A stretch of 64,000 nt of DNA from Virgibacillus chiguensis (GCF_900129865.1 NZ_FQXD01000002.1:310001-374000); one strand, 5' to 3'. Shown: positions 1-9,885, numbered from the stretch's first letter. The notes: a model not told the origin generated them from the letters alone. A program made the numbers and translations.

Positions 1-3000
1 CTAGAGCCGTCTTTGGACTTCGTTACTTCAAGCACAGCTGGAAAAATTGCTTTTAATTCTTGCACATGAGAAATAATGCCAATCATTCTTCCTGACTGCT
101 GCAAATCGACTAACGTATCAATTGCTTTATTCAATGCCTCTTCATCAAGCGTACCAAAACCTTCATCAATAAACATCGTATCAATCGAAATAGCACCTTG
201 AAAGCTTTGAATCACATCAGACATTCCGAGCGCTAAGCTAAGGGAAGCGTTAAACTTCTCTCCTCCTGATAAAGTTTTTACATCTCTCGTTTGGCCTGTG
301 TAAGCATCATATACATCAAGAGCGAGACCACTTTGTCTCCCGTATGATTCTTGACGATCACTACGAATAAAGGCATATTGCCCATTTGACAGTTCTTTTA
401 ACCGCTCATTTCCTGCAGCAATAATTTGTTCTAAGTATTCAATCTGCAAATAACGTTCAAACGAGACTTTTCGATGATTTTGACCTCGAATCATATCATA
501 TAAATCAGCTACTCTTTGCAACTGACGTTCATAATTTGTTACTTTTTCCAATACTTTTTGTACCGATTGCTTTAACCCTTTTGCCTCTTGTTCATACTGT
601 TTGGATTCATTCCATCTACTGAAAGCTAATTCGTACGTCTCTTTTAAACGATGTAAATCCTGTTGCATAACAGTTACATCTAACTTCTCCTTACCTACTA
701 ACATAGCATCTAATTCTTGAACCTGTTCACGTAATGAAGATATAGACTGATAGTATTGTTCTAAATCTTGTTTCAATGCTACCCGTTCAGATTCAGGCAA
801 TTTTGCTTTTTGATAAGTGGCTTCAGAGGAAAAACCTTCCTTTTCTAAAGCTTGTAAAAATTGGTCGACAGAACTCTCTCGCTTTTTAACCGTTTCATCC
901 AGCTGCTTCATGGCTTGCGTGAGCTCTGATTGAACTTTCGTTTGTTCCTGTTTCCATTTCTGTTGCTCTTTTTGTATAGCTTCCCATGCACTTTTTAGTT
1001 GCTCTAAATGAGTGGCTGTTTTAGCAATTTGCTCTTTCAAGTCTGCAAGTACACGCATGCTCTCTGGTACAGACTGTATCCTTTCCTGATAAGCTGCCTG
1101 CTTTTGTGCTAATGTTAACTTTAATTGTTGCTCCAATTGCTGTTGCTCTTTTTGCTTTGCTTCCAATGCTTTATATTCGGATTGAAGTTTTTCAAGCGCA
1201 AGCTTCTTTTCTCCACGTTGATGACGTGCTTGTCTTAGCCTTTCTACCTCAGCATTTAGCTTTTTACCAACTGTTGCAAGTTGCTCCTCTTTTTGTTTTA
1301 CATTTGTGCTAGCTATATGCTGCTTTTCTAATTCAGTTGCTTTTACGCGAACATTTTCTTGATTCGCTTTTAACTTACCACGTACATCTCGATATGCTGT
1401 GTCGACTCTCTCAAATTCTCTTCTCGCTTTTTCTAATTGCTCTTTCGTCACTTTCTCCCATTGTTGTGTAGCTTTACTCGGGTGGTCTAGACTTCCACAA
1501 ACCGGACATGCCTTCCCTTCATGCAAATGGGCAGCTAAATAAACGGCTTGGTTACCCATCCATGTTTGTTCAAGTTTGTTATAATGCCCTTTCATTTGGA
1601 TAGCTATTTTTTCTTTTTGCTTCGCTTCGGTTTTCAACAAAATTTGCTGTTCCATTAGTTTACGATATTCATGTACTAACCTAAATTGCTCACGCATCGT
1701 ATTTAATTTTTCCTGTTTATCAGGAAGCTTCTCTACAAACTGGTCAAGCTCATGCATATGCTTTTCCATTTGATCTATTTGGTCCTTTTTCTTCCCCAAA
1801 AGTTGTTCTGTAGCATAAAGGGTATCAGCTGCCTGCTTTGTTTGATTTTTTATCGTCATTAACTGCCGTTTCATTTCATCAATTTGTTCCACAATAGGTA
1901 AATAATTATTTAATCTATCTAGCTTTTTCCGAACCTCTTCTCGCTCAGGCTCCCGTTTTTCTTCAGCCTCTAATTGTTTGTTTACATTACTTAATTGTTC
2001 ATCGACACGCTGCTTGTGATGCTTTCCATTTTCTAGTTGTCGTTTTTTTCTTTCTTCCTCTTTTAGCCAATCATTTCTCTGTTGCTCCAAGAGAACAATT
2101 CCTTGTGCAAATTCCGCTTGCGTAAGTTTTTGCTTTTTTTGTTGATATTCCGCTTCTCGTTGTTCAAGGTCTTTTAAACGAGCTTGCTTTTGCTGTAGTT
2201 CTGTAAACCGTTCATTTATAGCCTTTGCCTCATAAAATTCCTGTTGTTTTTTATCATGGGCAAGATATGCTTGCTCATATTTCTGTTTATCTGTTGCTAT
2301 TTTCCATTGATAATAACGACATTCCTCTTCAAGACCGCGCAAAACTTGATGCATGTTATAGCTTTCTTGCTCTAACGTTTGGAAAAGTACGGCGTCCTCT
2401 CGTATTGGTAAGGAAGTATGAATTTGCATTATATATTGTTTTTGTTCCTGCTCTGCTTGCATAAATGCTTCTTCTGCTGCTGATTTTTTTCGCCTGAATC
2501 GCTCTGCAATGGCTTGGTAGGTCTCCGTTTTAAACAATCGTCGCAAAATTTCTTCCTTATTTTCCGTTTGCGACGTTAACAATTTACGAAATTCACCTTG
2601 TGGAAGCATAACAATTTGTTTAAACTGATCTTGCGTGAGGCCAATTAGCTGTTCTATTTTTTTATCAATTTCAGAAACAATCTGTCGATCTACACAAGGT
2701 ATTTCACCGTCATTCGTGACTTCAAAAAACTCATATCGTTCTCCCGTTTTCGTTTTATTCCCTTTTTTCACATGTCCCAATTGACGTAAAACACGATACT
2801 GATCTCCTTTTAATTCAAACAAAAGTTCAACAGCTGTATGAACATCATCTTCAGCAAAATCACTTCGAAGCATCGTATTATTTTCTCTATCTTGGCCACT
2901 GGCAGCGCCATATAACGCAAAACAAATCGCGTCAAAAATGGTAGTCTTTCCCGCTCCTGTATTACCACCAATTACAAACAAACGATGATTCCCGAGTTCA

Positions 3001-3068
3001 TCAAAATGAATAACTTCCTTATCCTTGTATGGACCAAATGCAGTCATGGTTAATTTTATCGGTCTCAA
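1..3068 (-). CDS. sbcC: Exonuclease subunit SbcC (Rad50-like), C-terminus cut by window edge
   Basis: This is the ATPase and DNA-tethering subunit of the SbcCD nuclease, which opens hairpins and processes double-strand ends in the cytoplasm. The translation starts MRPIKLTMTAFGPY and has a Walker A motif (GGNTGAGKTT, residues 34-43), long Glu/Lys/Gln-rich coiled coils, a zinc hook CPVC near residue 520, an ABC signature LSGGEKF near 930 and a Walker B MFIDEGFGTLD near 970. The frame is open to base 1, so only the last residues are missing. The start is TTG at 3068: an in-frame TGA lies three codons upstream, and an AAGGGTGAA ribosome site precedes it. It follows sbcD by 46 bases, so the two are probably one operon. 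Identity is certain from the motifs plus the neighbour. Confidence 0.96.
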   Translation of the reverse strand, partial: MRPIKLTMTAFGPYKDKEVIHFDELGNHRLFVIGGNTGAGKTTIFDAICFALYGAASGQDRENNTMLRSDFAEDDVHTAVELLFELKGDQYRVLRQLGHVKKGNKTKTGERYEFFEVTNDGEIPCVDRQIVSEIDKKIEQLIGLTQDQFKQIVMLPQGEFRKLLTSQTENKEEILRRLFKTETYQAIAERFRRKKSAAEEAFMQAEQEQKQYIMQIHTSLPIREDAVLFQTLEQESYNMHQVLRGLEEECRYYQWKIATDKQKYEQAYLAHDKKQQEFYEAKAINERFTELQQKQARLKDLEQREAEYQQKKQKLTQAEFAQGIVLLEQQRNDWLKEEERKKRQLENGKHHKQRVDEQLSNVNKQLEAEEKREPEREEVRKKLDRLNNYLPIVEQIDEMKRQLMTIKNQTKQAADTLYATEQLLGKKKDQIDQMEKHMHELDQFVEKLPDKQEKLNTMREQFRLVHEYRKLMEQQILLKTEAKQKEKIAIQMKGHYNKLEQTWMGNQAVYLAAHLHEGKACPVCGSLDHPSKATQQWEKVTKEQLEKARREFERVDTAYRDVRGKLKANQENVRVKATELEKQHIASTNVKQKEEQLATVGKKLNAEVERLRQARHQRGEKKLALEKLQSEYKALEAKQKEQQQLEQQLKLTLAQKQAAYQERIQSVPESMRVLADLKEQIAKTATHLEQLKSAWEAIQKEQQKWKQEQTKVQSELTQAMKQLDETVKKRESSVDQFLQALEKEGFSSEATYQKAKLPESERVALKQDLEQYYQSISSLREQVQELDAMLVGKEKLDVTVMQQDLHRLKETYELAFSRWNESKQYEQEAKGLKQSVQKVLEKVTNYERQLQRVADLYDMIRGQNHRKVSFERYLQIEYLEQIIAAGNERLKELSNGQYAFIRSDRQESYGRQSGLALDVYDAYTGQTRDVKTLSGGEKFNASLSLALGMSDVIQSFQGAISIDTMFIDEGFGTLDEEALNKAIDTLVDLQQSGRMIGIISHVQELKAIFPAVLEVTKSKDGS

Positions 3069-3114
3069 TTGTATTCACCCTTCCCAAACCGTTCAGCTTT
3101 TTATTTCTTCTATC

Positions 3115-4296
3115 TTATTGAAGTGTATGAGTGGCATCTTTTGTCTCATCTTGTTCTGTTAAAAGATCATGTAAGGTTTCTTGAAACAATTTTACGGTCT
3201 CCTCGTCTGGAGCCTCTCCTTTCACTTCTTTATAAAAAGCTTCAAACAGTTCCATATCTGACATTTTTGTTCGTTCTACCATTTTTTCCTTCTCAGAAGC
3301 ATCAGGCGTTGTGAAAAACGTTTTCCTCTCAACGTGCATTGCATTTGGATACACAGAGCGGAGTTTTTCCATCGGTGATAAGACAGGAGTTTCATCTGTC
3401 AGTTTAATAAATACATAGTCTTCATTCATTGGTTGCTGTAAAAGATCATCTAATGCGCCTTCCACTGTTCGCATTTCTCTTTTCGGTAGGAGTAGCTGTT
3501 TTTCAATTTCTACTTCACCTTTCCCATCTACATTCACAATAAAAAAACCTTTGCGATGATTTTCTTCAGAGATCGAATATTTTAAAGGAGAACCTGCATA
3601 ACGAATCTCTTTTCTTTTGACATAATGCGCTTGATGAAGGTGACCTAAGGCAGTATAGTGAAAGCTATGAAACAAATCAGCTTCTACGTATTCAGATCCC
3701 CCTATAGACAATGGTCTTTCTGATTCACTAGTATTCGCCTCGCTTTCCCCATAAGGGGTCACAAAAGCATGTCCTACAAATACATGTCTGGCATTTGGAT
3801 CCATGGATGCTTCTATATGTTGAATAATTATTTTCATGGCATCATTGTGCGTCCGAACGGTATCATTACCAAAAACATGACGTACAATGCTTGGATCACA
3901 GTAGGGAATGAGGTAGACATGGACTTCTCCATACGCATCATGTAAGACTACTGGCCTAATTGGTTTTGAAAGGTTCCCTGCAATATGCAAACCATTTTCA
4001 CGTAATATTTTACTTCCAAAATCAAGCCTACTCGGACTATCATGGTTACCTGCAATTGCAAGAACCGGTATATTTAGCTCTAAGACGATTTTACCTAACG
4101 TTTCATCTAATAAATGCACAGCTTCTGTAGGCGGTACTGCTCGATCATATAAATCTCCTGCAATAATAACAGCATCAGGCTGTTCCTCTTCAACAGCTTG
4201 AATAAATTTTTCTAAAATATAACTTTGATCATTGGTCATATGTACGCCTTGCACAAGCTTACCAAGATGCCAATCTGCTGTATGAAAAAATTTCAT
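3115..4296 (-). CDS. sbcD: Exonuclease subunit SbcD (Mre11-like)
   Basis: This is the metal-dependent nuclease subunit of SbcCD. The N-terminus MKFFHTADWHLGK carries the first phosphoesterase motif (D-x-H). It is followed by GDLYDR, GNHDSPSRL and a later GHLHQAHY motif, the standard calcineurin-like metallophosphoesterase set. The length of 393 residues matches the family. The ATG follows a GGGGAGGAG site by a good spacing. It lies directly upstream of sbcC in the same direction, which is the usual order. The C-terminal 100 residues form the capping region and a charged tail that contacts SbcC. Confidence 0.96.
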   Translation of the reverse strand: MKFFHTADWHLGKLVQGVHMTNDQSYILEKFIQAVEEEQPDAVIIAGDLYDRAVPPTEAVHLLDETLGKIVLELNIPVLAIAGNHDSPSRLDFGSKILRENGLHIAGNLSKPIRPVVLHDAYGEVHVYLIPYCDPSIVRHVFGNDTVRTHNDAMKIIIQHIEASMDPNARHVFVGHAFVTPYGESEANTSESERPLSIGGSEYVEADLFHSFHYTALGHLHQAHYVKRKEIRYAGSPLKYSISEENHRKGFFIVNVDGKGEVEIEKQLLLPKREMRTVEGALDDLLQQPMNEDYVFIKLTDETPVLSPMEKLRSVYPNAMHVERKTFFTTPDASEKEKMVERTKMSDMELFEAFYKEVKGEAPDEETVKLFQETLHDLLTEQDETKDATHTLQ

Positions 4297-4894
4297 CGTT
4301 AAAACTCCTCCCCGTATACAAGCGTATTTTTAACTGAAATACCATCTAGAAATACTTAAGCAATCCGATTCAGAAAATCGCTACGTCTTTTTGACGATAA
4401 TGTCGCTTTGCTTATACTATAATAGAGGTTTTATATTTTCCTATAGTGCAAAAAATCTTATCCTAGCGTGGCGTTTAGTAACTCGCTCTCACCTAGTTTT
4501 CTATAATAAAATACATACCTTAAAACCATTTATGTATCAATGATTTGCCTTCCATTTTAGTATAAAGCAAATTCTAACATCAAACCAGTTTTCATTTTAC
4601 ACGATGTTCCTATCTGGATGTAGAATGTCATTCTTATTCTAATAATCCTATTACTTACAAATTGAAGCACGATCTTGCTTTTATGGATGGATGCAAATAA
4701 CACCCTTTAATAAAGAAAAAAGCCTACTGATTGAAGAGTTATATTCCAGTAAGGCTAGATCCTATTGAAATTTTAAACTTTTAAGTACCACACCATGCTC
4801 CTTTTCTAATAGTGCCATTTAAACGATATCATTACAGCGTAACAAGCAACATCTTGTGTGCAACATGGCTTTGATCGACAAATTTACTGATGCT
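4297..4894. other. Intergenic region between sbcD and the methyltransferase gene
   Basis: About 600 bases with no convincing gene on either strand. The right part holds a terminator-like hairpin for the methyltransferase gene. The part next to sbcD should contain the sbcDC promoter, but I could not pick a good -35/-10 pair with confidence. Confidence 0.5.
4721..4756 (-). terminator. Probable terminator of the methyltransferase gene
   Basis: The arms AGCC-TACTG and CAGTA-(A)-GGCT pair with a one-base bulge. Read on the minus strand, the stem is followed by six T residues. It lies 139 bases past the stop codon of the methyltransferase gene. Confidence 0.5.
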
Positions 4895-5599
4895 TTATTT
4901 CGTGCAACGAAATACGGCATATGGAAGCTTCTCCTTATACCTCTTCGTCAACGCTTGGTGTTGATGCAGTATATCTAATGCCTCATCTATCTCTGAATTT
5001 GAAAAATGAAAATCTTGTGCTTCATCTATCGTTATAGGTAATGGATTTAGGCTTGGTTGTTCAATATTAATTTGCTTAAAACTAGACTGAGAGAGTTTTT
5101 CACGCCATTCTGTTTCTGTTAATAAATGACGGAACCCATAAAATGATGCGATTGCATGCTTATCACTCTCTCCCACACTTTCATCAACCATTATTTCAAC
5201 AGCTAAGAAACATCCATTACATTTTAAAACATTCCTAATAGAAGTTAACGATTTTGATATATTTGTAAATGCTAAAACAGATTCCGAAAGAACAATATCA
5301 AACTGCTCACTCCAACACATCTGCTCTATATTACCTTGAACGACGGAAATGGGAACTTCGCCATCTAGAAATCTCTGCTTAGCTTTTTCCACCATGATCG
5401 GATGGATATCCATTGCTGTAACAGAACATGCATATTGATTCGCGATAAAAGCCGCCGTCTGCCCTGTGCCACACCCAATATCGAGTAATTTAGTTGTATG
5501 ATCAATAGATTGCTGTGCTACTATTTCTTTTGTTAACTTTAGCCCTCCTGGATGGGCGCCGCCTACTCCAAGCTTAGCCAAACTTTCCAAATAATTCAC
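4895..5599 (-). CDS. Class I SAM-dependent methyltransferase
   Basis: A soluble methyltransferase of about 234 residues whose substrate cannot be read from the sequence. Motif I, LLDIGCGTGQT (near residues 39-49), is the SAM-binding glycine loop. The acidic loop AMDIHP and the motif IV-like stretch FDIVLSESV follow, as in the Methyltransf_11/25 group (UbiE/menG-like or small-molecule methylases). I chose the GTG at 5599 because GGAGGT sits six bases before it; the longer frame to 5617 would place that site inside the gene. It is divergent from the yjaZ-like gene, with about 117 bases between them for both promoters. Confidence 0.85.
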   Translation of the reverse strand: MNYLESLAKLGVGGAHPGGLKLTKEIVAQQSIDHTTKLLDIGCGTGQTAAFIANQYACSVTAMDIHPIMVEKAKQRFLDGEVPISVVQGNIEQMCWSEQFDIVLSESVLAFTNISKSLTSIRNVLKCNGCFLAVEIMVDESVGESDKHAIASFYGFRHLLTETEWREKLSQSSFKQINIEQPSLNPLPITIDEAQDFHFSNSEIDEALDILHQHQALTKRYKEKLPYAVFRCTK

Positions 5600-5716
5600 A
5601 CCTTCACCTCCACGCATTTAATATATGCGCCCCTCATTACATTCGATACAAGTCCCTATTTCTTCCGACATGCATATGCTATCAAAGTGACTTTTTCCAA
5701 AGGAGGTGCAGAAAAA

Positions 5717-6502
5717 ATGGCGGGGGTTATTCGTACGGATAAATGGCTGCTGCATGACGATAACCAACCACTCCAAATTGCCAAACGATTAAAAAAATAT
5801 TTTCCTAATGCGGAAGCAGAAGACGTTCTCCATCATCTGACAATGTTCGGCATGAGTCGTTCAGCAGTAACCAAAAAACAAATACAGAAGATGCAGGGGG
5901 CAAATACATGGAAAATAGTTGCAAAAGATTATCAACAGTTGCAATATGATTGGGAAGGAGCTAACATTCCTATTTTTATTCTTCCATCTGATACTGCCAA
6001 TCATAAGTTACGAAAAGAATTTAATGGAAAAGCCGGGCTGAGCTTTAACGATAAAATTTTCTTATTTCTATCCGAGTGGAATACTAAAATGGAGATTCGA
6101 GCGCTCTTAACACATGAGTACAACCATGTTTGCCGGTTGACAAAATATAATAAACCAGAAAGTAAGTATACGTTATTAGATACGATTATTTTAGAAGGAA
6201 TGGCAGAATACGCTGTTTACAAACGGCTTGGTGCAGAGCATACAGCTAGTTATATTGGAAAATATAGCGATGATGTATTACATCGATTTTGGAACAAATA
6301 CATTGCACCCAAAAAAGAACTAGAGCCAGAATCAAAAACATACTACCACTTACTGTATGGATCACATTTATACCCAAAAATGCTAGGATATTGTGTTGGA
6401 GAATGCCTTGTTCGTACCTATGCGAACAAACATGAATTGTCTTTAAAAGAGTTGTTTACGATTGAAAGTGAGCAAATTGCTGAAACAGATATACTTGACT
6501 AG
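5717..6502 (+). CDS. yjaZ: YjaZ-type predicted zinc protease (DUF2268)
   Basis: The 261-residue protein carries a gluzincin-like signature: HEYNH at residues 133-137 and, 23 residues on, EGMAEY (Glu160) as the likely third zinc ligand. This matches the DUF2268/YjaZ family of predicted zinc-dependent proteases, whose substrates are not known. No signal peptide is seen, so it probably acts in the cytoplasm. The ATG at 5717 is preceded by a perfect AGGAGGTG at seven bases. The longer frame back to 5552 would overlap the divergent methyltransferase gene and has no ribosome site. The downstream hairpin at 6693-6734 serves as a terminator. Confidence 0.85.
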   Translation: MAGVIRTDKWLLHDDNQPLQIAKRLKKYFPNAEAEDVLHHLTMFGMSRSAVTKKQIQKMQGANTWKIVAKDYQQLQYDWEGANIPIFILPSDTANHKLRKEFNGKAGLSFNDKIFLFLSEWNTKMEIRALLTHEYNHVCRLTKYNKPESKYTLLDTIILEGMAEYAVYKRLGAEHTASYIGKYSDDVLHRFWNKYIAPKKELEPESKTYYHLLYGSHLYPKMLGYCVGECLVRTYANKHELSLKELFTIESEQIAETDILD

Positions 6503-6692
6503 CAGAAACTTACGTATGTTTTAGCAAACTACGAATCACTCTAGCCGTACAGTAGCATAAAAGAGAAATTCTTGGTCGCCTCTAAGGATGACCTTTCTTT
6601 TATCACTATCGAATGTTTATTACAAGTGTATGGCTAGGCTCATTTTCTTATATGATAGACCGTTAAAGATTCTATACTCATCTATCGCATGA

Positions 6693-6734
6693 AAAATATC
6701 CGCGGAAAATAACTATTATTTCCGCGGATATTTT
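6693..6734. terminator. Bidirectional terminator between yjaZ and the MFS gene
   Basis: A perfect 16-base stem (arm AAAATATCCGCGGAAA) with a 10-base loop. Each arm ends in A/T runs, so it can end transcription from both converging genes. Confidence 0.85.
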
Positions 6735-6748
6735 ATCCTATTAGTCTA

Positions 6749-7900
6749 CTAACATTCATGTCTTTTACTTTTTTTAATACGATCAATAATAAAAAGAATG
6801 GCGCAAACGACAAGCATCACCATTGCAGTAAAAACAAACGGTATCCCCCACCACTCGGCAATTGCTCCGGAAATAGAAGAGCCAGCGACAACTCCTAATG
6901 AAAAAAACGCATAAAATATGCCATATGCTTTTCCGCGGTCTGTTTGAGTAGAACTTTCTGCTACCATACGGTTCATGGAAGGAAAAACAAGTGCAAACCC
7001 GATCCCATACACAATCATAGTTAAAATTCCTAACCAAAATTCTGTAATATAGCTTAAAAACAGCATCGAACTTCCTATTAATAATATACCCGCCCCCACT
7101 AAAGTCAATGGTTGCGCTCGATCATAAATTCGATTAATAGGAGTTAAGAATACTATTATTGCCATAATTCCGAACGTGCTCAACAATGCTCCAGTTGCAC
7201 TCGTATCCAATCCAATCGCTTCCACCTTTAAAGGTAATGCAAACGCTAATGTTCCATTACTAATCATTAACGCAAACGCTGCTAGGGAGGCTTGCAATAA
7301 TAAAGGGTTTTTTAATAATGGAATGAAATGCTTGACATGGACTTTGGATCTATCTCTGGAAATAAATGATTCTTCTAAATAGCGAAGGACTAGAAAAGAC
7401 GTCATGAAAAACAACCCTGCTACGAATAGAAACACATACTCTATCTGCCCGCGAGCAGCTAAAGCACCACCAACAGCTGGTCCTACAATGGCTGCAATTC
7501 CAATCGCTGCACCTGTAAAAGCCATGGCTTTTCCTCTAGAACCAACCCTCGTCTGGTCACCTACATACGCAAAAGCAGAAGGAATTAAAAAACCACCAGC
7601 AAGTCCATGTAATAATCGAATAATAAATAACTGCATCCCTGTAGCAGCAAGAGGGTATAACAATAAAATAACCGTCACGGAGATCATACCAATAAACAGC
7701 ATGCGCTTTCGGCCATACTTGTCAATCCAGTGTCCACCTACTATGTTTCCGAACATATTTGTTAATGAATAGACAGCTACAATTGCACCTGTTAATATAT
7801 TTGAAGCCCCTAGACTCTTGGCATATGGAGTTATGATGGGCAATTGAATAAACGTATCAATAAATGAAACAACAATAATAAAATATAAAAGCTTTTTCAC
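6749..7900 (-). CDS. MFS drug-type efflux transporter
   Basis: About 383 residues with 12 predicted membrane segments. The loop after TM2 reads GGHWIDKYGRKR, the major facilitator motif A (G-x3-D-x2-G-R-R/K), and TM5 has a GPAVGGALA motif C typical of drug:proton antiporters. The substrate is unknown. The start is GTG at 7900, because GAGGAG lies six bases before it. The TTG at 7921 would put that site within the gene. It is a single gene that converges on yjaZ and shares its terminator. A tetracycline- or multidrug-type exporter is the likeliest role. Confidence 0.85.
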   Translation of the reverse strand: MKKLLYFIIVVSFIDTFIQLPIITPYAKSLGASNILTGAIVAVYSLTNMFGNIVGGHWIDKYGRKRMLFIGMISVTVILLLYPLAATGMQLFIIRLLHGLAGGFLIPSAFAYVGDQTRVGSRGKAMAFTGAAIGIAAIVGPAVGGALAARGQIEYVFLFVAGLFFMTSFLVLRYLEESFISRDRSKVHVKHFIPLLKNPLLLQASLAAFALMISNGTLAFALPLKVEAIGLDTSATGALLSTFGIMAIIVFLTPINRIYDRAQPLTLVGAGILLIGSSMLFLSYITEFWLGILTMIVYGIGFALVFPSMNRMVAESSTQTDRGKAYGIFYAFFSLGVVAGSSISGAIAEWWGIPFVFTAMVMLVVCAILFIIDRIKKSKRHEC

Positions 7901-8457
7901 ATATCTCTCCTCACTTTCCAACCTATTATACCTAAATTCATAGGAAAAGCGATGGCAAACGTAGAAAAATGTTTATTCGTCACAGTTTTTTCAAAATATG
8001 TTTCAAATGATATGTTTATTGGTATTATATATATTGACTTATTCCTTTTTTACGCTATAGGGGAGTATAACTTTAAAATATTGTACAAGCAAACCAAGCG
8101 CGTTTTTTACCATAAAGCTTGATGGATAAGCCAAGTTTTTTTATTGCTTCTTACAAGCAAGAAGTGCTAAGCGAGCACATAAAAATCAATGGTGCATTGT
8201 AACTTTTCTTATATTTACTAAGATAAACAGCACAGCTAGATACGTCCATTGGGCATTTTTTAAAATATTTTCAGGGTTTAACTTAAGTTTTGAAGTTCTG
8301 TAAGGTGTCACCTCTGCTGTTTTTTGGTACGATAGAAAGTACAAACTTTTTAGTGGCGGGTTTCTTTCATTCCACAAGGATATGATCTATGATCATGCGG
8401 TGAGCCTTGCACATGTTTATTAGGAAAAATCTAAAATAAAGAAGGCGATTATTAACT
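7901..8457. other. Intergenic region with a dispersed hairpin repeat
   Basis: No supportable gene. It holds the minus-strand copy of the dispersed CTTGGC repeat (8101-8146), a short inverted repeat CTTCTT/AAGAAG just after it, and the unassigned promoters of the divergent MFS and symporter genes. A 63-codon frame at 8186-8377 lacks a ribosome site and looks random. Confidence 0.5.
8101..8146 (-). repeat. Dispersed CTTGGC hairpin repeat, copy 1
   Basis: On the minus strand it reads AAAACTTGGCTTATCCATCA then AGCTTTATGG, matching the copy at 63628 over most of its length. The second arm is degenerate. Confidence 0.6.
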
Positions 8458-9681
8458 ATGCATATCTGGAAAAAATATAAACAGACTTCATTTGTCATTA
8501 AAATGACTATAGCTTTCATTGCTGGAATCATTATCGGATTAATATTTCAAGATCAGACAGATATTCTCGAACCATTAGGTACGTTGCTCATTCACTTACT
8601 AAGTTTAGTCGCTATTCCTGTTATCTTCCTGACAGTGGTGCTCGCAGTAAATAAAATGAAAATTCATCAACTCGGTCGTATGGGTGGCAAATTAATGTTA
8701 TACTACATGGCTACGACTGCAGCCGCTGTGTTAATAGGCCTCGCATTAGCTTTATGGATCAACCCAGGTACAAGCTTAACGCTTCCAGACACGCAAGTGG
8801 AAGAACCTGAAACACCAAGCTTTTCAGATATACTGTTACAAATTGTGCCTAAAAATATTTTCACTGCATTTACATCTGGAGATCTCATGGCTATCTTATT
8901 TATTGCTGTCATTATGGGCATTGCTATTTCTACCATGCGCTATGGGAATGACAAAAAAATGAAAGAATACGGTGACTTATTAAATACTTTTTTCACCGCG
9001 CTCAATGAAATGTTTTACAAGATTTTGCAAGGAGTCTTGTTATACGCCCCAATTGGAATTTTTGCTATTAGTGCAACTGCATTTGGAAGCCAAGGTTGGG
9101 ACACTTTCCAATCGTTATTAAAATTTACGGCGGTTTTTTATTTAGGCATTTTACTATTATGGGTATTCGTATATACAGGCTTTTTAAAATTGGCCAAAGT
9201 TCCTGTCATTTCTTTCTTTAAGCAAACGAAAGAAGCCTATACCACTGCATTCTTTACATCTAGTAGTATTGCCTCCCTCCCTATTGCCATAAATTCAGCT
9301 AAAAAAGCAGGCATTTCGGAAACAACAGCGAACTTTGCACTTCCACTTGGTGCTGTTTTCAATTCCGATGGTGGGGCGTTAAGAATGGGTGTTTCATTGG
9401 TATTTGCAGCAAATATTACTAATTTAAGCCTCTCACCAACAGATTTTCTAGTCATTGTTATGATCGGCACTCTACTCTCCATAGGGACAGCAGGCGTACC
9501 TGCGGCAGGCTTAGTAACCTTATCAGCTGTACTAAGCATGTTCGGCTTACCACTTGAAATCGTCGCTTTAATTGCCGGAGTAGATGCGTTAATTGGAATG
9601 GCTGGTACTGCTTCAAATGTCATTGGAGATATCGTTGGGGCGACAGTTGTTGATAAATCAGAACGAAAACGAGCTGCATAA
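8458..9681 (+). CDS. Dicarboxylate/amino acid:cation symporter (DAACS) family protein
   Basis: A 407-residue transporter of the GltPh fold: multiple membrane helices, the serine-rich hairpin TSSSIASLP, then NSDGGAL and a final NVIGD motif. It couples Na+ or H+ to organic solute uptake. The substrate is uncertain, because the family's NMDGT is here NSDGG. The TM8 motif that normally supplies an Asp and an Arg for acidic amino acids (D-M-x-R-T-x2-N-V) reads GMAGTASNV, so both are missing. Uptake of a neutral or other substrate is therefore more likely than glutamate or aspartate. A hairpin terminator follows at once. Confidence 0.88.
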   Translation: MHIWKKYKQTSFVIKMTIAFIAGIIIGLIFQDQTDILEPLGTLLIHLLSLVAIPVIFLTVVLAVNKMKIHQLGRMGGKLMLYYMATTAAAVLIGLALALWINPGTSLTLPDTQVEEPETPSFSDILLQIVPKNIFTAFTSGDLMAILFIAVIMGIAISTMRYGNDKKMKEYGDLLNTFFTALNEMFYKILQGVLLYAPIGIFAISATAFGSQGWDTFQSLLKFTAVFYLGILLLWVFVYTGFLKLAKVPVISFFKQTKEAYTTAFFTSSSIASLPIAINSAKKAGISETTANFALPLGAVFNSDGGALRMGVSLVFAANITNLSLSPTDFLVIVMIGTLLSIGTAGVPAAGLVTLSAVLSMFGLPLEIVALIAGVDALIGMAGTASNVIGDIVGATVVDKSERKRAA

Positions 9682-9734
9682 AGGATGTTACGTATATTTG
9701 AGCATTTTCTGTCTTTATGTATGAACAATCGAGA

Positions 9735-9764
9735 ACAGTATGCTTATATAGCATGCTGTTTTTC
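9735..9764 (+). terminator. Terminator of the DAACS symporter gene
   Basis: ACAGTATGCT pairs with AGCATGCTGT (one G-T pair) around a five-base loop, followed by five T residues. Confidence 0.8.
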
Positions 9765-9833
9765 TTTCACGCACAATCCTATAGGAATTGCTTGGTAACA
9801 TATGAACAATTATTGAATGTAAGGGTTATTGTC

Positions 9834-9862
9834 TTGAAAAATTACCCCCCTATCTATATAAT
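9834..9862 (+). promoter_or_regulatory. SigA promoter of the YeeE/YedE transporter gene
   Basis: TTGAAA, 17 bases, TATAAT. The spacer holds a run of six C residues (TTACCCCCC), which resembles a half-site of CsoR/CstR-type operators; no second half is present, so that reading is tentative. Confidence 0.75.
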
Positions 9863-9865
9863 AAT

Positions 9866-9885
9866 AATGTGAAATAATTCACATT
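9866..9885 (+). promoter_or_regulatory. Rex- or Fnr/Crp-like operator palindrome
   Basis: A perfect 20-base palindrome AATGTGAAATAATTCACATT starts four bases after the -10 box. Its core TGTGAA-N4-TTCACA fits the Gram-positive Rex box, and also TGTGA-N6-TCACA of Fnr/Crp proteins. A site at the transcription start implies repression, which favours Rex. Confidence 0.6.

Noticed and set aside
8186-8377. 63-codon minus-strand frame before the symporter gene
   Set aside because: No ribosome site or recognisable domain; lies in a region carrying a repeat element.
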